The notes under the pieces: generated by a model | Seen by the model: the letters and a program-made list of their open reading frames with translations, nothing else | Database searches by the model: none | What the model was told of the DNA's origin: nothing | Assembly (NCBI RefSeq): GCF_006715005.1 | Contig: NZ_VFMJ01000001.1 | Span: forward strand, 5,332,001-5,396,000 | Direction: 5' to 3' | From: Serratia marcescens | GTDB taxonomy: Bacteria > Pseudomonadota > Gammaproteobacteria > Enterobacterales > Enterobacteriaceae | Length of the DNA stretch: 64,000 nt | In this document: one piece after another, positions 35,017-43,854 of the stretch | Position numbering within the stretch: position 1 is the stretch's first letter | Layout of the letters: every line of letters starts with the position of its first letter | Translations under genes and position numbers: made by a program

Positions 35017-35661
35017 ATGAAAAAAACAATTCTCGTCTCTTCCCTGGCAGCACTCATGCTGACCGGGTGCGTTACTCAGCAGCCACTGCAGCAGCGCGAT
35101 ATTTCCCCTGTCACGCCTTCGGTTACCGTTACCCGCAACGTTCAGCCGGTCAGCCCGGATGCTTACGGGCAGGTGCCGGAGGTCGTGCGCTATGACCGTT
35201 ATTTACTGGTCAGCACTGACCCGGCGGCCGTTCAGCGCGATCCGCTCTCGCAAATCATCGATATCCGTATTCCAGCGTCAGTAAAACCGACGGTGGCTGA
35301 CGCGTTGCGTTATGCGCTGCGCCAGTCGGGCTATTCACTGTGCGCGACTGGACCGGCAAACGGCGTGCTGTACCGCCAGGCGCTGCCGGCGGTGCAGTAC
35401 CAACTGGGGCCGATGCGTTTGCGTACCGCGCTGCAGGTACTGGCAGGCCCCGCGTGGCAGCTCGAGGTAGACGACGTGCAACGTGTTGTCTGCCACAGCC
35501 TGCGTGACGGGTATCAGTTGCCGGCGACACAGTTGCCGCCGGTGACGGTGGTTCCGGCCAGGGCGGTTTCAGCACCGGTTTCAGCGCATCCTGCTGCGAC
35601 GGTCATTGCACCTCAGCCCGTTAACGCGGTACCGACAACCGGCGGGTGGCTGAAAAAATGA
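35017..35661 (+). CDS. pilL: PilL-type lipoprotein of the conjugation system
   Basis: A 214-residue lipoprotein (lipobox LTGC, Cys18) matching the PilL N-terminal family (TIGR03748) of PFGI-1-class ICEs. It has a STATIC-like domain (IRIPASVKPTVADALRYALRQSGYSLC...LPAVQYQLGPMRLRTALQVLAG) resembling secretin accessory proteins. It probably sits in the outer membrane as part of the mating apparatus. It is the first gene of the long transfer operon, and its stop overlaps the next start. Confidence 0.85.
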   Translation: MKKTILVSSLAALMLTGCVTQQPLQQRDISPVTPSVTVTRNVQPVSPDAYGQVPEVVRYDRYLLVSTDPAAVQRDPLSQIIDIRIPASVKPTVADALRYALRQSGYSLCATGPANGVLYRQALPAVQYQLGPMRLRTALQVLAGPAWQLEVDDVQRVVCHSLRDGYQLPATQLPPVTVVPARAVSAPVSAHPAATVIAPQPVNAVPTTGGWLKK

Positions 35662-36401
35662 CTGAGCATAATGACGAAATGGTGCCGATGACACCGGCAA
35701 AAAAAGGGTTGCTACGCAGCAAGACCTTCTGGGGGGCAACGGCCGGCGTCGTCTTTGTCCTGGTTGCAGGCCTTGTCGGCTCAGGGACTATCAGGCATGT
35801 CGACCAGCGTATTGCCCTGATTGAGCAGGCACAGAAAGCATTGGCGCCGCAGGATGGCATGAGCTCTATGGCCGCTGAGCTGCAGGCGCATGCTAAACAG
35901 CTTAAGAGCCTGGCTGAGCGTCAGGACTTGCTCATACGGCAGGTTGGGACGCTGACGTTAACCACCGGGCTACCGGAGAAACTTGAGCAGCAACTGCAGG
36001 CTCAACAGGTTGAGTTAAATGCGCTGAAAGACAGCATTGAGTCTGTGAAAAAGTCAGCGACTGAAAAGCCTGTACCGACTGTAGCCCCCTCAACGGACGT
36101 CCCCGCTGCACCTTCAGCGACCGCCAAAATCACCCCAAAGCACAAGCCCACGCCAATTAAACCCTCCCCGCGTAATGCGGTACCTCGTGTGGCGCGCAAG
36201 GCACCATTCGTGCTGACTGAGGTGGAGCAGCGCGGGACGTCGGCCTTTGCGGCTGTGGCGCCGCAGGGGTTCAGCGATTTGTCGCAGGTGCGGTTAATCG
36301 GGGAAGGGGAGTCAGTCGACGGCTGGACCCTGGTCCGTGCCGGCTACGGGCAGGCGACGTTTCGTGTGAACGGCCGCCTGCAGACCGTCAGCGCCCAATA
36401 A
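35658..36401 (+). CDS. Membrane-anchored coiled-coil ICE transfer protein
   Basis: A 247-residue protein with one membrane helix (residues ~27-47), a periplasmic coiled coil (~50-135), a Pro/Lys-rich linker and a C-terminal domain (FSDLSQVRLIGEGESVDGWTLVRAGYGQATFRV). I take the ATG at 35658, which overlaps the pilL stop, over a GTG 12 nt earlier. The shape resembles inner-membrane pilus-assembly scaffolds, but I cannot name the family with confidence. Confidence 0.75.
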   Translation: MTEHNDEMVPMTPAKKGLLRSKTFWGATAGVVFVLVAGLVGSGTIRHVDQRIALIEQAQKALAPQDGMSSMAAELQAHAKQLKSLAERQDLLIRQVGTLTLTTGLPEKLEQQLQAQQVELNALKDSIESVKKSATEKPVPTVAPSTDVPAAPSATAKITPKHKPTPIKPSPRNAVPRVARKAPFVLTEVEQRGTSAFAAVAPQGFSDLSQVRLIGEGESVDGWTLVRAGYGQATFRVNGRLQTVSAQ

Positions 36402-36411
36402 GGAGAGCGTG

Positions 36412-37122
36412 ATGAAACTGAAATACAGCGTAATTTCCCTGATGCTGCTGAGCCCGTTATCACAGGCGGCGCAGCAGACGACGATTGAGAACAGCCAGTC
36501 TACTCTGAGTGAGATTCAGCAGAGCCAGGCGAACAAGACGGCGCAGCAGGGCAGGCAGTGGGGCCTCAGTGGGGAAGAGTACCAGCGTTATCAGCAGTTG
36601 ATGGATGGCCCTCGCGGGACGCAGTCTCCGGGGCTTGATCCGCTAACTGCCCTTGGCATCGAAGCACAGAGCGATGCCGAGCGTAAAAAGTACGCGCAGC
36701 TGTGGGTAAAGCAGGAGTTCGCCCGCACCGAGAAAGAACTCAGGTTCCAGCGTGAGGTGGATGCGGCCTGGCAGCGCCTTGGTGTGTTGCCGGTGAACAT
36801 GGGGAATGCGGCCGGTATCGCACATGACACCGGCGGGCGATTGGCGCTGTTCGTGAAAGCGAAGGACTGCGGGCAGTGCGATGCACGCCTGGCGGCGGTG
36901 CTGGCAGATAACCGGCCGGTCGACATTTACCTGGTTGACAGCAAGGGTAATGACAGTCTGCTGCGCGAGTGGGCTCGGGCGCATCACATTCCCGTCGACA
37001 AGGTGCGCGCACGTCAAATTACGCTCAATCATGATGGTGGCCGCTGGATGAAATTCGGCAACGGCCTGATGCCGGTGGTGCTGCAACAAGGGGAGAACGG
37101 ATGGACACTCGCCGCATTCTGA
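36412..37122 (+). CDS. ICE protein, PFL_4693 family (TIGR03759)
   Basis: A 236-residue exported protein (signal peptide ending SQAA, ~residue 20). A Gln-rich helical part carries the family block WGLSGEEYQRYQQLMDGPRG...LGIEAQ. A thioredoxin-like C-terminal half follows, with LALFVKAKDCGQCDARL. The CGQC pair is a possible redox motif, so this may act in disulfide handling or assembly of the mating channel. AAGGAGAG precedes the ATG. Confidence 0.85.
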   Translation: MKLKYSVISLMLLSPLSQAAQQTTIENSQSTLSEIQQSQANKTAQQGRQWGLSGEEYQRYQQLMDGPRGTQSPGLDPLTALGIEAQSDAERKKYAQLWVKQEFARTEKELRFQREVDAAWQRLGVLPVNMGNAAGIAHDTGGRLALFVKAKDCGQCDARLAAVLADNRPVDIYLVDSKGNDSLLREWARAHHIPVDKVRARQITLNHDGGRWMKFGNGLMPVVLQQGENGWTLAAF

Positions 37123-37793
37123 CCCGGGGGCTGTTGCCCCTGCTTGCCCTCCTCACCGTTGTGAGCGGTGGTGTCGTTCATGCTGCTACCCAACAGGTGC
37201 CTTCCGGTTACCGGGAGGTGGCGCTGCGTCACGGGGTGCCGCCGGAGTCCCTGTATTCGGTGGCGCTTGCAGAGACATCGATGGCGCCGAAAAGCATCAT
37301 CTTGGTGACCCGCGGGGCCGGCCCGGCCCCGGATGTGGAACGTCCCTGGCCCTGGACCATTAACGTGGCCGGCAAAGGGTATCGTTACGCCAGCCGCCTG
37401 CAAGCCTGGGAAGCACTGCAGCGTTTTTTGAAAACACATCCTCGCAAGCGCATCGATGTCGGGATTGCCCAGGTCAATCTGGGCTGGAACGGCCATCACT
37501 TCACGTCGACCTGGGAGGCGTTTGACCCTTACACCAACCTCAACGCGGCAGCGGCCATCCTGCGAGAATGCTATGACCGCAACCCTGGGAGCTGGCTGGT
37601 TGCCGCCGGGTGTTATCACCATCCCGCCGGCGGAGCGCCTGCAGCCCGGTATAAATCCATTGTGAGCGGCAAGCTGGCACGCCTGAACGGTAGTGGTTCC
37701 GCCCCGCTCCGGGTGACCAGTACAACCCCCACGGCTACGGTGTTACCGGCACAAACGGTGGCGCTGACCTGGATTGAACCACGGAACCCATAA
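37101..37793 (+). CDS. Lytic transglycosylase of the transfer system
   Basis: A 230-residue exported peptidoglycan lyase that would open the wall for the mating channel, equivalent to VirB1. The signal peptide ends VVHA (~residue 28). The SLT fold shows ESLYSVALAETSM (catalytic Glu ~58), KRIDVGIAQVNLGW and DPYTNLNAAAAILRECYDR. It overlaps the PFL_4693-type gene by 22 nt and is followed by the PFL_4695-type gene 2 nt later. Confidence 0.88.
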   Translation: MDTRRILTRGLLPLLALLTVVSGGVVHAATQQVPSGYREVALRHGVPPESLYSVALAETSMAPKSIILVTRGAGPAPDVERPWPWTINVAGKGYRYASRLQAWEALQRFLKTHPRKRIDVGIAQVNLGWNGHHFTSTWEAFDPYTNLNAAAAILRECYDRNPGSWLVAAGCYHHPAGGAPAARYKSIVSGKLARLNGSGSAPLRVTSTTPTATVLPAQTVALTWIEPRNP

Positions 37794-37795
37794 TC

Positions 37796-38320
37796 ATGAA
37801 AAAAATGAATTTTCTGCTGTTCGGCCTGAGTCTGGTGACCACCACGGCATTGGCCAACCTGAATGTCATCGCTGATATCGGTGGCGATGACGTATCACCT
37901 TATTTTGAGGGGATTAATCGGCAGGGTGACGCGGCAGCGCCGCCGGTCATGCCGCAAGCCCCTGTATCTGCTGATGAAGTTGAAGTGGCCGTATTGCCGG
38001 TGACGACACCGGAACTGACCCCGGGTGTGGTAGCGGCGCGCCCGCTGCAACTGCCCGGGATTGGTGCGCTGTTTATTGTGGGTGATGACGATGCCAGCCG
38101 ACTCTGGCTGCAGGCGAATGCGGAACAACTCAAATCCCGGCATGCTGCGGGCCTCGTCGTTAACGTCAGCAACCTGCCTGCCCTGCAGGCGCTGCGTGAG
38201 CTGGCACCGGGGGTGCCGATGGCGCCGGCCTCCGGCAGTGAGTTGGCGCGCCGGCTGCAGCTGTCGAATTACCCGGTACTCATCACTGATATCGGTTTGT
38301 TCCAGCAGGTCACACCATGA
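37796..38320 (+). CDS. ICE protein, PFL_4695 family (TIGR03765)
   Basis: A 174-residue exported protein (signal ending ALA, residue 20). The conserved start NLNVIADIGGDDVSPYFEGIN is diagnostic of the PFL_4695 family, and the C-terminal half (LFIVGDDDASRLWLQANAE...ELARRLQLSNYPVLITDIGL) also belongs to it. Function unknown; always within the transfer operon of this ICE class. Confidence 0.86.
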   Translation: MKKMNFLLFGLSLVTTTALANLNVIADIGGDDVSPYFEGINRQGDAAAPPVMPQAPVSADEVEVAVLPVTTPELTPGVVAARPLQLPGIGALFIVGDDDASRLWLQANAEQLKSRHAAGLVVNVSNLPALQALRELAPGVPMAPASGSELARRLQLSNYPVLITDIGLFQQVTP

Positions 38321-38952
38321 TATCGGCGCAACACATCACTGCAGTATTGATGGTGAACCCTGTGCTGACGGTTGTGCTGATTGTGTTGTTTGTTGCTGTT
38401 ATGGTGGGGTTGAACTGCCGTGGCCGGGAGACAGCCAGCCGTCGGCGCCACCGCCGATATCAGGCGACGGCCACGCGGGTACTGGCGCGCTTACCGCTGC
38501 TGGGTGGTGATGGTCAGCGTCTGGCCTATCTGCGCAAAATCAATCCCTATGTTTTCGAAGAGCTGTTGCTCCTGGCGTTTGAGCGCCAGGGCTATGCCGT
38601 TATCCGCAATACCTCCTACAGCGGCGACGGCGGCCTGGACGGTCAGGTCATTATCGAAGGCAAGACCTACCTCATCCAGGCTAAACGTTACGGCCGGACG
38701 ATCACACCGTCCCATATCACGCGTTTTGGTGCGTTGCTTAGACATCACCATTGCGACGGTTTTTTCATTCATACCGGCCGTACCGGTCAACTGAGCCGGG
38801 TTTTGTTGCAGAACCATCCCCACGTCCACCTGGTCAGCGGCCAAAAGCTGCTGGCGTTGCTTGCGGGCAATGCGGAGTGGACGTCTTTTTTATCCGGAAA
38901 TACGGTAACCAAACGGAGTATATCCCATGTCTCTGAAGGGAGAGTGCCATGA
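38317..38952 (+). CDS. Membrane-anchored Mrr-type restriction-endonuclease-like protein
   Basis: A 211-residue protein with an N-terminal membrane helix (~8-30), a basic stretch and a PD-(D/E)XK domain of the Mrr type (NPYVFEELLLLAFERQGYAVI, GDGGLDGQVIIEGKTYLIQAKRY). The Asp and Gln-Ala-Lys of the active site are present. In this ICE class a protein of this kind sits upstream of traD. A role in processing or protecting DNA at the membrane during transfer is possible, or defence; neither is shown. It overlaps both neighbours by 4 nt. Confidence 0.8.
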   Translation: MISAQHITAVLMVNPVLTVVLIVLFVAVMVGLNCRGRETASRRRHRRYQATATRVLARLPLLGGDGQRLAYLRKINPYVFEELLLLAFERQGYAVIRNTSYSGDGGLDGQVIIEGKTYLIQAKRYGRTITPSHITRFGALLRHHHCDGFFIHTGRTGQLSRVLLQNHPHVHLVSGQKLLALLAGNAEWTSFLSGNTVTKRSISHVSEGRVP

Positions 38953-39722
38953 ACGACAAGCCTTTTATTGAGCGCGTGTCAGCGAATAAGCCGGCCTGGG
39001 CCGATACGCAGATTGAGCCCTGGAGTCGGGTTGGGTACCGGCAGGCCGAAGATTTTATCACCCGTCATTACTGGACTGATCGGGGGAGCCTTAATGTGTT
39101 CCGTATCGTGGGCACCGACCATCCGCAGTATGCCGGGATGAGCTGGCTTGACCTGTTGCACCGGGGCAAACGCATGGATATCAACATCCCGCTTATTGAA
39201 AGCAACCCGGATTATTACACCGAAGCCACACAACCCCATAACGGAATGAGTTTTGTCAGCCTGGACGGACTGGACTGGTATGTTAGCGCGGATGGCAATC
39301 ACCGCAGCTGCCTGGCGCGTTTTTATTTCCATCTGCTGGGGTATGGCGTGACGCAACTACACAATGTCTCTCTGAGCCAGTATCAGGTCGACCACGCCTT
39401 TATGACAGCGTGTGAGGCCCTGTCAGCGATGGTGTCGGTATTGCGGTCGCGGGGCGTGTATCTGGCACTGTCAGCACGCCGGGTGTCGGTTTCCCGTGAT
39501 GATACTCCCGGCTGGAAAGTGGATACCTGGCATACCGATGTTACGGTGACGCTGGATGATACGACCGGTAATGACGGGGAGCAGCGGTTTGTCCTGCATC
39601 AGGCCGGGGACGCTGAGCAGTTACGTCGCCAGCTTGAAATCCGGTACCTCGAACCGGGTGCCACATCGAAGACAGTTTCCTGGTGGAAGCGCCTGTTTGC
39701 GCCAGGCAAGGAGGGGGCATGA
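38949..39722 (+). CDS. ICE transfer-operon protein with DGNHR motif
   Basis: A 257-residue soluble protein. The central YVSADGNHRSCLARFYF has the DGNHR signature seen in ParB/sulfiredoxin-fold proteins, where it binds nucleotide. I do not recognise the rest. It lies between the Mrr-like gene and traD, overlapping both by 4 nt, which ties it to the coupling step, but its function is unknown. Confidence 0.75.
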   Translation: MNDKPFIERVSANKPAWADTQIEPWSRVGYRQAEDFITRHYWTDRGSLNVFRIVGTDHPQYAGMSWLDLLHRGKRMDINIPLIESNPDYYTEATQPHNGMSFVSLDGLDWYVSADGNHRSCLARFYFHLLGYGVTQLHNVSLSQYQVDHAFMTACEALSAMVSVLRSRGVYLALSARRVSVSRDDTPGWKVDTWHTDVTVTLDDTTGNDGEQRFVLHQAGDAEQLRRQLEIRYLEPGATSKTVSWWKRLFAPGKEGA

Positions 39723-41833
39723 GTAACCGTCATGTGATGGAAGCGCTGCTGCGCCCGGCGGTAGAATTGAATACCGCGATCGTTGCCGGCGCTGCCGCGG
39801 TGATTTGTTTCGTTGCTCCCTGGTCTGTTGCACTGGCGCCGTCGGTGAGTTATGTCACTGCCGGCGGGTTTGCGGTGCTGTCCGCGGTACGAGCACGGCA
39901 GGGCCTGCGGGTGGTCCGTTATCGCCGTAATCTGCGTCGGTTACCGCGCTATGTCATGACAAGCGCACAGATCCCGGTTAGCCGGCAGCGGCTGTTCCTG
40001 GGGCGGGGTTTCCGTTGGCAGCAAAAGCACACCCAGCGCCTGATGGATACCCGTCGGCCGGAAGTGGAAAAATATGTTCAGCCGCCAAAAATGTACCAGG
40101 TGGCGCGCCGACTGGAGCTTAAAACCGAATATACCCTGCCGTGGTTGTCCCAGCTGCTGCGCAAGGATTCTCCACTCAATCCGGTGCGGCCGCTGCCACC
40201 GGTCGGGGGGAACCCGGCGATCCATGGTATTGAACCCGATGAGCTCGATGTATCGATGGCACTGGGCGAACGCGTAGGGCATAGCCTGGTGTTGGGCACT
40301 ACCCGTGTCGGTAAGACCCGCTTGGCGGAACTGCTGATCACCCAGGATATTCGCCGCGGTGACATCACCATTGTGTTTGATCCAAAAGGCGATGCGGATT
40401 TGCTTCGCCGGGTCTGGGCTGAAGCGCACCGAGCCGGCCGCGGAGATGAGCTGTTCATCTTCCATCTGGGCTGGCCGGATATCTCGGCACGCTATAACGC
40501 CGTCGGGCGCTTTGAACGCGTGTCGGAGGTGGCCGGGCGTATTTCCGGGCAACTGAGCGGAGAGGGCAACAGTGCGGCGTTCCGTGAGTTTGCCTGGCGA
40601 TTCGTCAATATTGTGGCGCGTGCCTTGGTTGCGCTGGGGCAGCGACCTGACTATCAGTTGATCACCCGTTACGTGAACAACATCAGTGAGCTGTACGAGA
40701 CCTACGCGAAGAAAGTGATTGAAGCGCGTATGCCGGCGCTGCAGCAACAAATCGACAACAGCCTGCAGGTGCTGACGGAGGACGATGTGCCGCGCAATAT
40801 GCAGGGCCAGCCGAACGCGATAAAAATCATGGCGGTGGAAATGGCGCTGAGTTCCGAGGCCGGCAAGCAGCTGTATGACCCCATTCTTGATGGCCTGCGC
40901 TCAGCCGTCCGTTATGATCGTACTTACTTCGATAAAATTGTGGCGTCCCTGTTGCCACTGCTGGAAAAACTCACTACCGGCAAGACCGCCGAGCTCCTGG
41001 CGCCGAACTATATGGATATGATTGACCCGCGGCCCATTTTTGACTGGGAGCAGGTCATCCGCAAGCGCGGCATTGTTTACGTCGGGCTGGATGCCTTGTC
41101 GGACGGGGTGGTCGCCTCTGCCGTCGGCAACAGCATGTTTGCCGATCTGGTGTCCGTGGCCGGTCATATCTATAAACACGGCATGCATGGCGGGTTGCCG
41201 ACCCGGGCAGACGGCAAACTGCCGATCAACCTGCACTGTGACGAGTTCAACGAACTGATGGGGGACGAATTTATCCCGCTTATCAACAAAGGAGGCGGGG
41301 CCGGTATGCAGGTGACGGCCTACACGCAAACCGAGTCGGATATCGAGGCGCGCATCGGCAGTACCGCCAAGGCGGCTCAGGTGACGGGTAACTTCAATAC
41401 CCTGATCATGCTTCGTGTGCGTGAGAACCGGACCGCACAGTTGCTCACCACACAGTTGCCGGAAGTGGATATCTACACCAAAACCCTGGTATCAGGGCAT
41501 GCCGATACGGCCGATGTGGAGAAGGGACAGGATTTTACCTCCAATACCCAGGACCGTGTCGGGACTGTGAAAGCCCCACTGCTTGCCCCGGCGGATGTGA
41601 TTAACCTCCCGAAAGGACAGGCGTTCGCGTTGCTGGAAGGCGGTCAACTGTGGAAAATTCGGATGCCACTACCCAGCGGCGACAGGGATGATGCGCTTAT
41701 GCCGGCCAACCTGCAAAAGATTGCCGAGGAGATGCAGCGCAACTACCGCACCAGTGAGTCCTGGTGGTCAGCCAGCACGGTAATGCCGGATATTGCTATC
41801 CAAGGGGGGCTGAATGTCGCAAGCGGTGAATAA
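39719..41833 (+). CDS. traD: Type IV coupling protein TraD
   Basis: A 704-residue hexameric ATPase that delivers the relaxase-DNA complex to the mating channel. Two N-terminal membrane helices (residues ~20-60) are followed by Walker A GTTRVGKT (193-200), IVFDPKGDADLL, and HCDEFNELMGDEFIPLINKGGG as the Walker B and sensor region. It belongs to the TraD group of SXT/PFGI-1-type ICEs. The ATG at 39719 follows GAGGGGG and overlaps the preceding stop. Confidence 0.94.
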   Translation: MSNRHVMEALLRPAVELNTAIVAGAAAVICFVAPWSVALAPSVSYVTAGGFAVLSAVRARQGLRVVRYRRNLRRLPRYVMTSAQIPVSRQRLFLGRGFRWQQKHTQRLMDTRRPEVEKYVQPPKMYQVARRLELKTEYTLPWLSQLLRKDSPLNPVRPLPPVGGNPAIHGIEPDELDVSMALGERVGHSLVLGTTRVGKTRLAELLITQDIRRGDITIVFDPKGDADLLRRVWAEAHRAGRGDELFIFHLGWPDISARYNAVGRFERVSEVAGRISGQLSGEGNSAAFREFAWRFVNIVARALVALGQRPDYQLITRYVNNISELYETYAKKVIEARMPALQQQIDNSLQVLTEDDVPRNMQGQPNAIKIMAVEMALSSEAGKQLYDPILDGLRSAVRYDRTYFDKIVASLLPLLEKLTTGKTAELLAPNYMDMIDPRPIFDWEQVIRKRGIVYVGLDALSDGVVASAVGNSMFADLVSVAGHIYKHGMHGGLPTRADGKLPINLHCDEFNELMGDEFIPLINKGGGAGMQVTAYTQTESDIEARIGSTAKAAQVTGNFNTLIMLRVRENRTAQLLTTQLPEVDIYTKTLVSGHADTADVEKGQDFTSNTQDRVGTVKAPLLAPADVINLPKGQAFALLEGGQLWKIRMPLPSGDRDDALMPANLQKIAEEMQRNYRTSESWWSASTVMPDIAIQGGLNVASGE

Positions 41834-42572
41834 TCAGCCTCAGCAGCCCGTACAACCCCGTAAGCATGGGCTGTTTTACAATGTGTTGTGGGGCTGGCCC
41901 TGGATGCTGATCGGGATGTTCCTGGCTTCGCTGCTGGTGAGCCTGGTGATCGAATATGTCGGGATGGCATTCTTCTGGCCAGAGCTTGGCGCGTCGCACA
42001 GTGAAGCGGTGATGAACACCGAGTTGGGATACCTGTCTTCTGAGTTTACACGCAGCCTGCTGTTGTCTGAACCGTCAGTGACCGTCACCCGCTGGATTAT
42101 GATGGCGTATCAATGGACCTTCGTGGACAGCGGCTTTTTGGACTGGATTAAGCAGGCGTATGACACGCAGGTACACAGCCAGAATGCGGTTGCCAGAGAG
42201 CTGAATAGCTGGAGTGGTTGGCTGGCTACCACGCTTAAAGAGTACCTGATGGCGACGGTGTACGTTACCGTGATCACCCTGGTACGTGTGACCATTTTAG
42301 TGCTGTCCATCCCACTGTTTATCCTGGTGGTCCTGGTTGCGCTGACCGAGGGGTTGGGGCGGCGTGATATTCGGCGCTACGGTGCCGGCTATGAGTCGAG
42401 CTTTGTGTACCACCACGCCAAGCGAATGGTGAAACCGGCGGTGTATATCCCCTGCATGCTTTATCTATCCTGGCCAACAGCGGTATACCCCAATCTGCTG
42501 TTGTTGCCGGCCGCTATCCTGCTCGGCATTGCGGTGACAGTGACGACAGCGTCGTTTAAGAAATATTTGTAG
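41814..42572 (+). CDS. ICE membrane protein, TIGR03747 family
   Basis: A 252-residue inner-membrane protein with four or more hydrophobic segments (about 33-52, 150-180 and two near the C-terminus). It carries the family's GLFYNVLWGWPWMLIGMF opening and RRDIRRYGAGYESSFVYHHAKRMVKP loop. It always follows traD in this ICE class and probably helps seat the coupling protein. The start overlaps the traD end by 20 nt. Confidence 0.86.
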   Translation: MSQAVNNQPQQPVQPRKHGLFYNVLWGWPWMLIGMFLASLLVSLVIEYVGMAFFWPELGASHSEAVMNTELGYLSSEFTRSLLLSEPSVTVTRWIMMAYQWTFVDSGFLDWIKQAYDTQVHSQNAVARELNSWSGWLATTLKEYLMATVYVTVITLVRVTILVLSIPLFILVVLVALTEGLGRRDIRRYGAGYESSFVYHHAKRMVKPAVYIPCMLYLSWPTAVYPNLLLLPAAILLGIAVTVTTASFKKYL

Positions 42573-42591
42573 GTGCCTGAAATCCAGGCTG

Positions 42592-42630
42592 GACGGCGGC
42601 GTACAAAACTGGCTTTTGTGCGCTGCCGTC
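42592..42630. other. Long hairpin in the gap after the TIGR03747 gene
   Basis: GACGGC...ACAAAA pairs with TTTTGT...GCCGTC (42592-42630) to make an extended stem with small bulges. It lies 20 nt past the stop and lacks a following T-tract. It may end or stabilise the upstream transcript. Confidence 0.45.
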
Positions 42631-42795
42631 AGCAGACAAGCCGCTGTGCGGCGCGGCAGTATTTCTAGGCTTAAAAACCATCCAAGTTTCATAACGAGTT
42701 ACGTGCTGCCGTTCTTGCTCAAACCATTTATTGTCTTCTGAATGTCCCCTAAATATTTTTGTTGCTCTGCGATTTAATCGAAAACGAGGTGTTGA

Positions 42796-42981
42796 ATGAA
42801 TCTGTATATTTGCGCTGTTATTGCTCTTGAGGCTGTTATTCTAGCCACACTGCTTAAACCTATTTTAGAGAAAGCCCCTCCGGAAAACCTTGTTCAACGT
42901 TGGTTACGTGTCCTGCAAGTATTTGCGATCTTGTGTATTGGGGGATCTATGTTCCTGTTCAGTGTCGTGATGCATTTATGA
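42796..42981 (+). CDS. Small two-helix membrane protein, unknown
   Basis: Sixty-one residues with hydrophobic segments at about 2-20 and 39-58. It has a clear ribosome site (ACGAGGTG, 7 nt before the ATG) and stands alone in a gap between two transfer operons. A perfect 8-bp hairpin (CCGTTGGT/ACCAACGG, 43013-43031) follows. Small membrane proteins in such positions are sometimes entry-exclusion factors, but nothing here proves that. Confidence 0.55.
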   Translation: MNLYICAVIALEAVILATLLKPILEKAPPENLVQRWLRVLQVFAILCIGGSMFLFSVVMHL

Positions 42982-43219
42982 GGTCGGGCTGATTCTGATA
43001 CTGGTATTACTGCCGTTGGTGTTACCAACGGTGCAAAACTGATACCCCCTTCTCTTGTTGCTGTTGATGTACAACAATAGTGTCTGCAGACCGCTTATTT
43101 AGCTTCATGCGCTTCCCCTGGCTAAAAATTATCAAAATTCCATAAAGAGTTATCCGCTGACCTCCCGCCCCATCTGTCGCACCCTGAGAGCACCCTAAAT
43201 CATCAAGGAGTGCTTGTGT

Positions 43220-43549
43220 ATGCCTATCCCCGTTGTTCGTGGTCTCGGCGCCGGCTGTGTGCTGGGGCTGACTTTGCTGACCGCACTGCCTGCCTTTGCT
43301 GCTGAAAAAGATGAGCTGGCTTCTGCCCAGCGCATGCTGATCCAGGTGCAGGAAGCGCTTGAACGTGCGCGTGTTGCCGCCGTTCAGGCTGACCCGTCGG
43401 AGCGCGGTCGTTTCTTCTTCGACTATGCCCGCGCTACCGCCGATCTCAAGACCATCAATGCCGGCATTGACCGTTACCTGGAACCCTCGCGCGCACAACC
43501 ACGAGATGGCAGTGCGGTGGCCGGCAATTACCGTCGGGAGCGCCCCTGA
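43220..43549 (+). CDS. RAQPRD family ICE protein (TIGR01690)
   Basis: A 109-residue exported protein (signal ending AFA, ~residue 27) with a helical core (ASAQRMLIQVQEALERAR) and the diagnostic SRAQPRDGS block near residue 95. Function unknown; a hallmark of PFGI-1-class elements. AAGGAG lies 9 nt before the ATG at 43220, so I prefer this over the TTG at 43214. It starts the second transfer operon. Confidence 0.9.
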   Translation: MPIPVVRGLGAGCVLGLTLLTALPAFAAEKDELASAQRMLIQVQEALERARVAAVQADPSERGRFFFDYARATADLKTINAGIDRYLEPSRAQPRDGSAVAGNYRRERP

Positions 43550-43791
43550 TGGCCATGACCGATGCGCAGGAGCAGGCCTTCAAGGCGGCCAGCGGCGGTG
43601 TTGAAGTCAATATCCTGTCGCTGATTTGCATCGGCGGGTTGCTCGCGGTGCTGTTTGTCTGGGCAGCCTGGGCGCTGACCGATATCTGGAAGGGGTGGAG
43701 CAACGAAAAGCTTCGAAACGCAGCGATGGTGCAGTTTGCCGTCAGGCTCGTGTTGTTGCTGCTCGTTGTTACCTGGATGTTTGCCAGCTGA
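43549..43791 (+). CDS. ICE protein, TIGR03758 family (DUF3262)
   Basis: Eighty residues with two membrane helices (about 22-42 and 58-78) and a short cytoplasmic loop KGWSNEKLRN. Small VirB3/TraA-like membrane component of the mating system. It starts on the last base of the RAQPRD gene. Confidence 0.87.
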   Translation: MAMTDAQEQAFKAASGGVEVNILSLICIGGLLAVLFVWAAWALTDIWKGWSNEKLRNAAMVQFAVRLVLLLLVVTWMFAS

Positions 43792-43854
43792 CCCCGGTGA
43801 GACGCTGGACCGTTTTTCACGTTATTAATTTCACTCTGCAAAAAGGAATGCTTT

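Noticed and set aside
43022..43498. Long minus-strand frame opposite the RAQPRD gene
   Set aside because: It overlaps a well-supported gene with signal peptide and family motif and has no recognisable domain.
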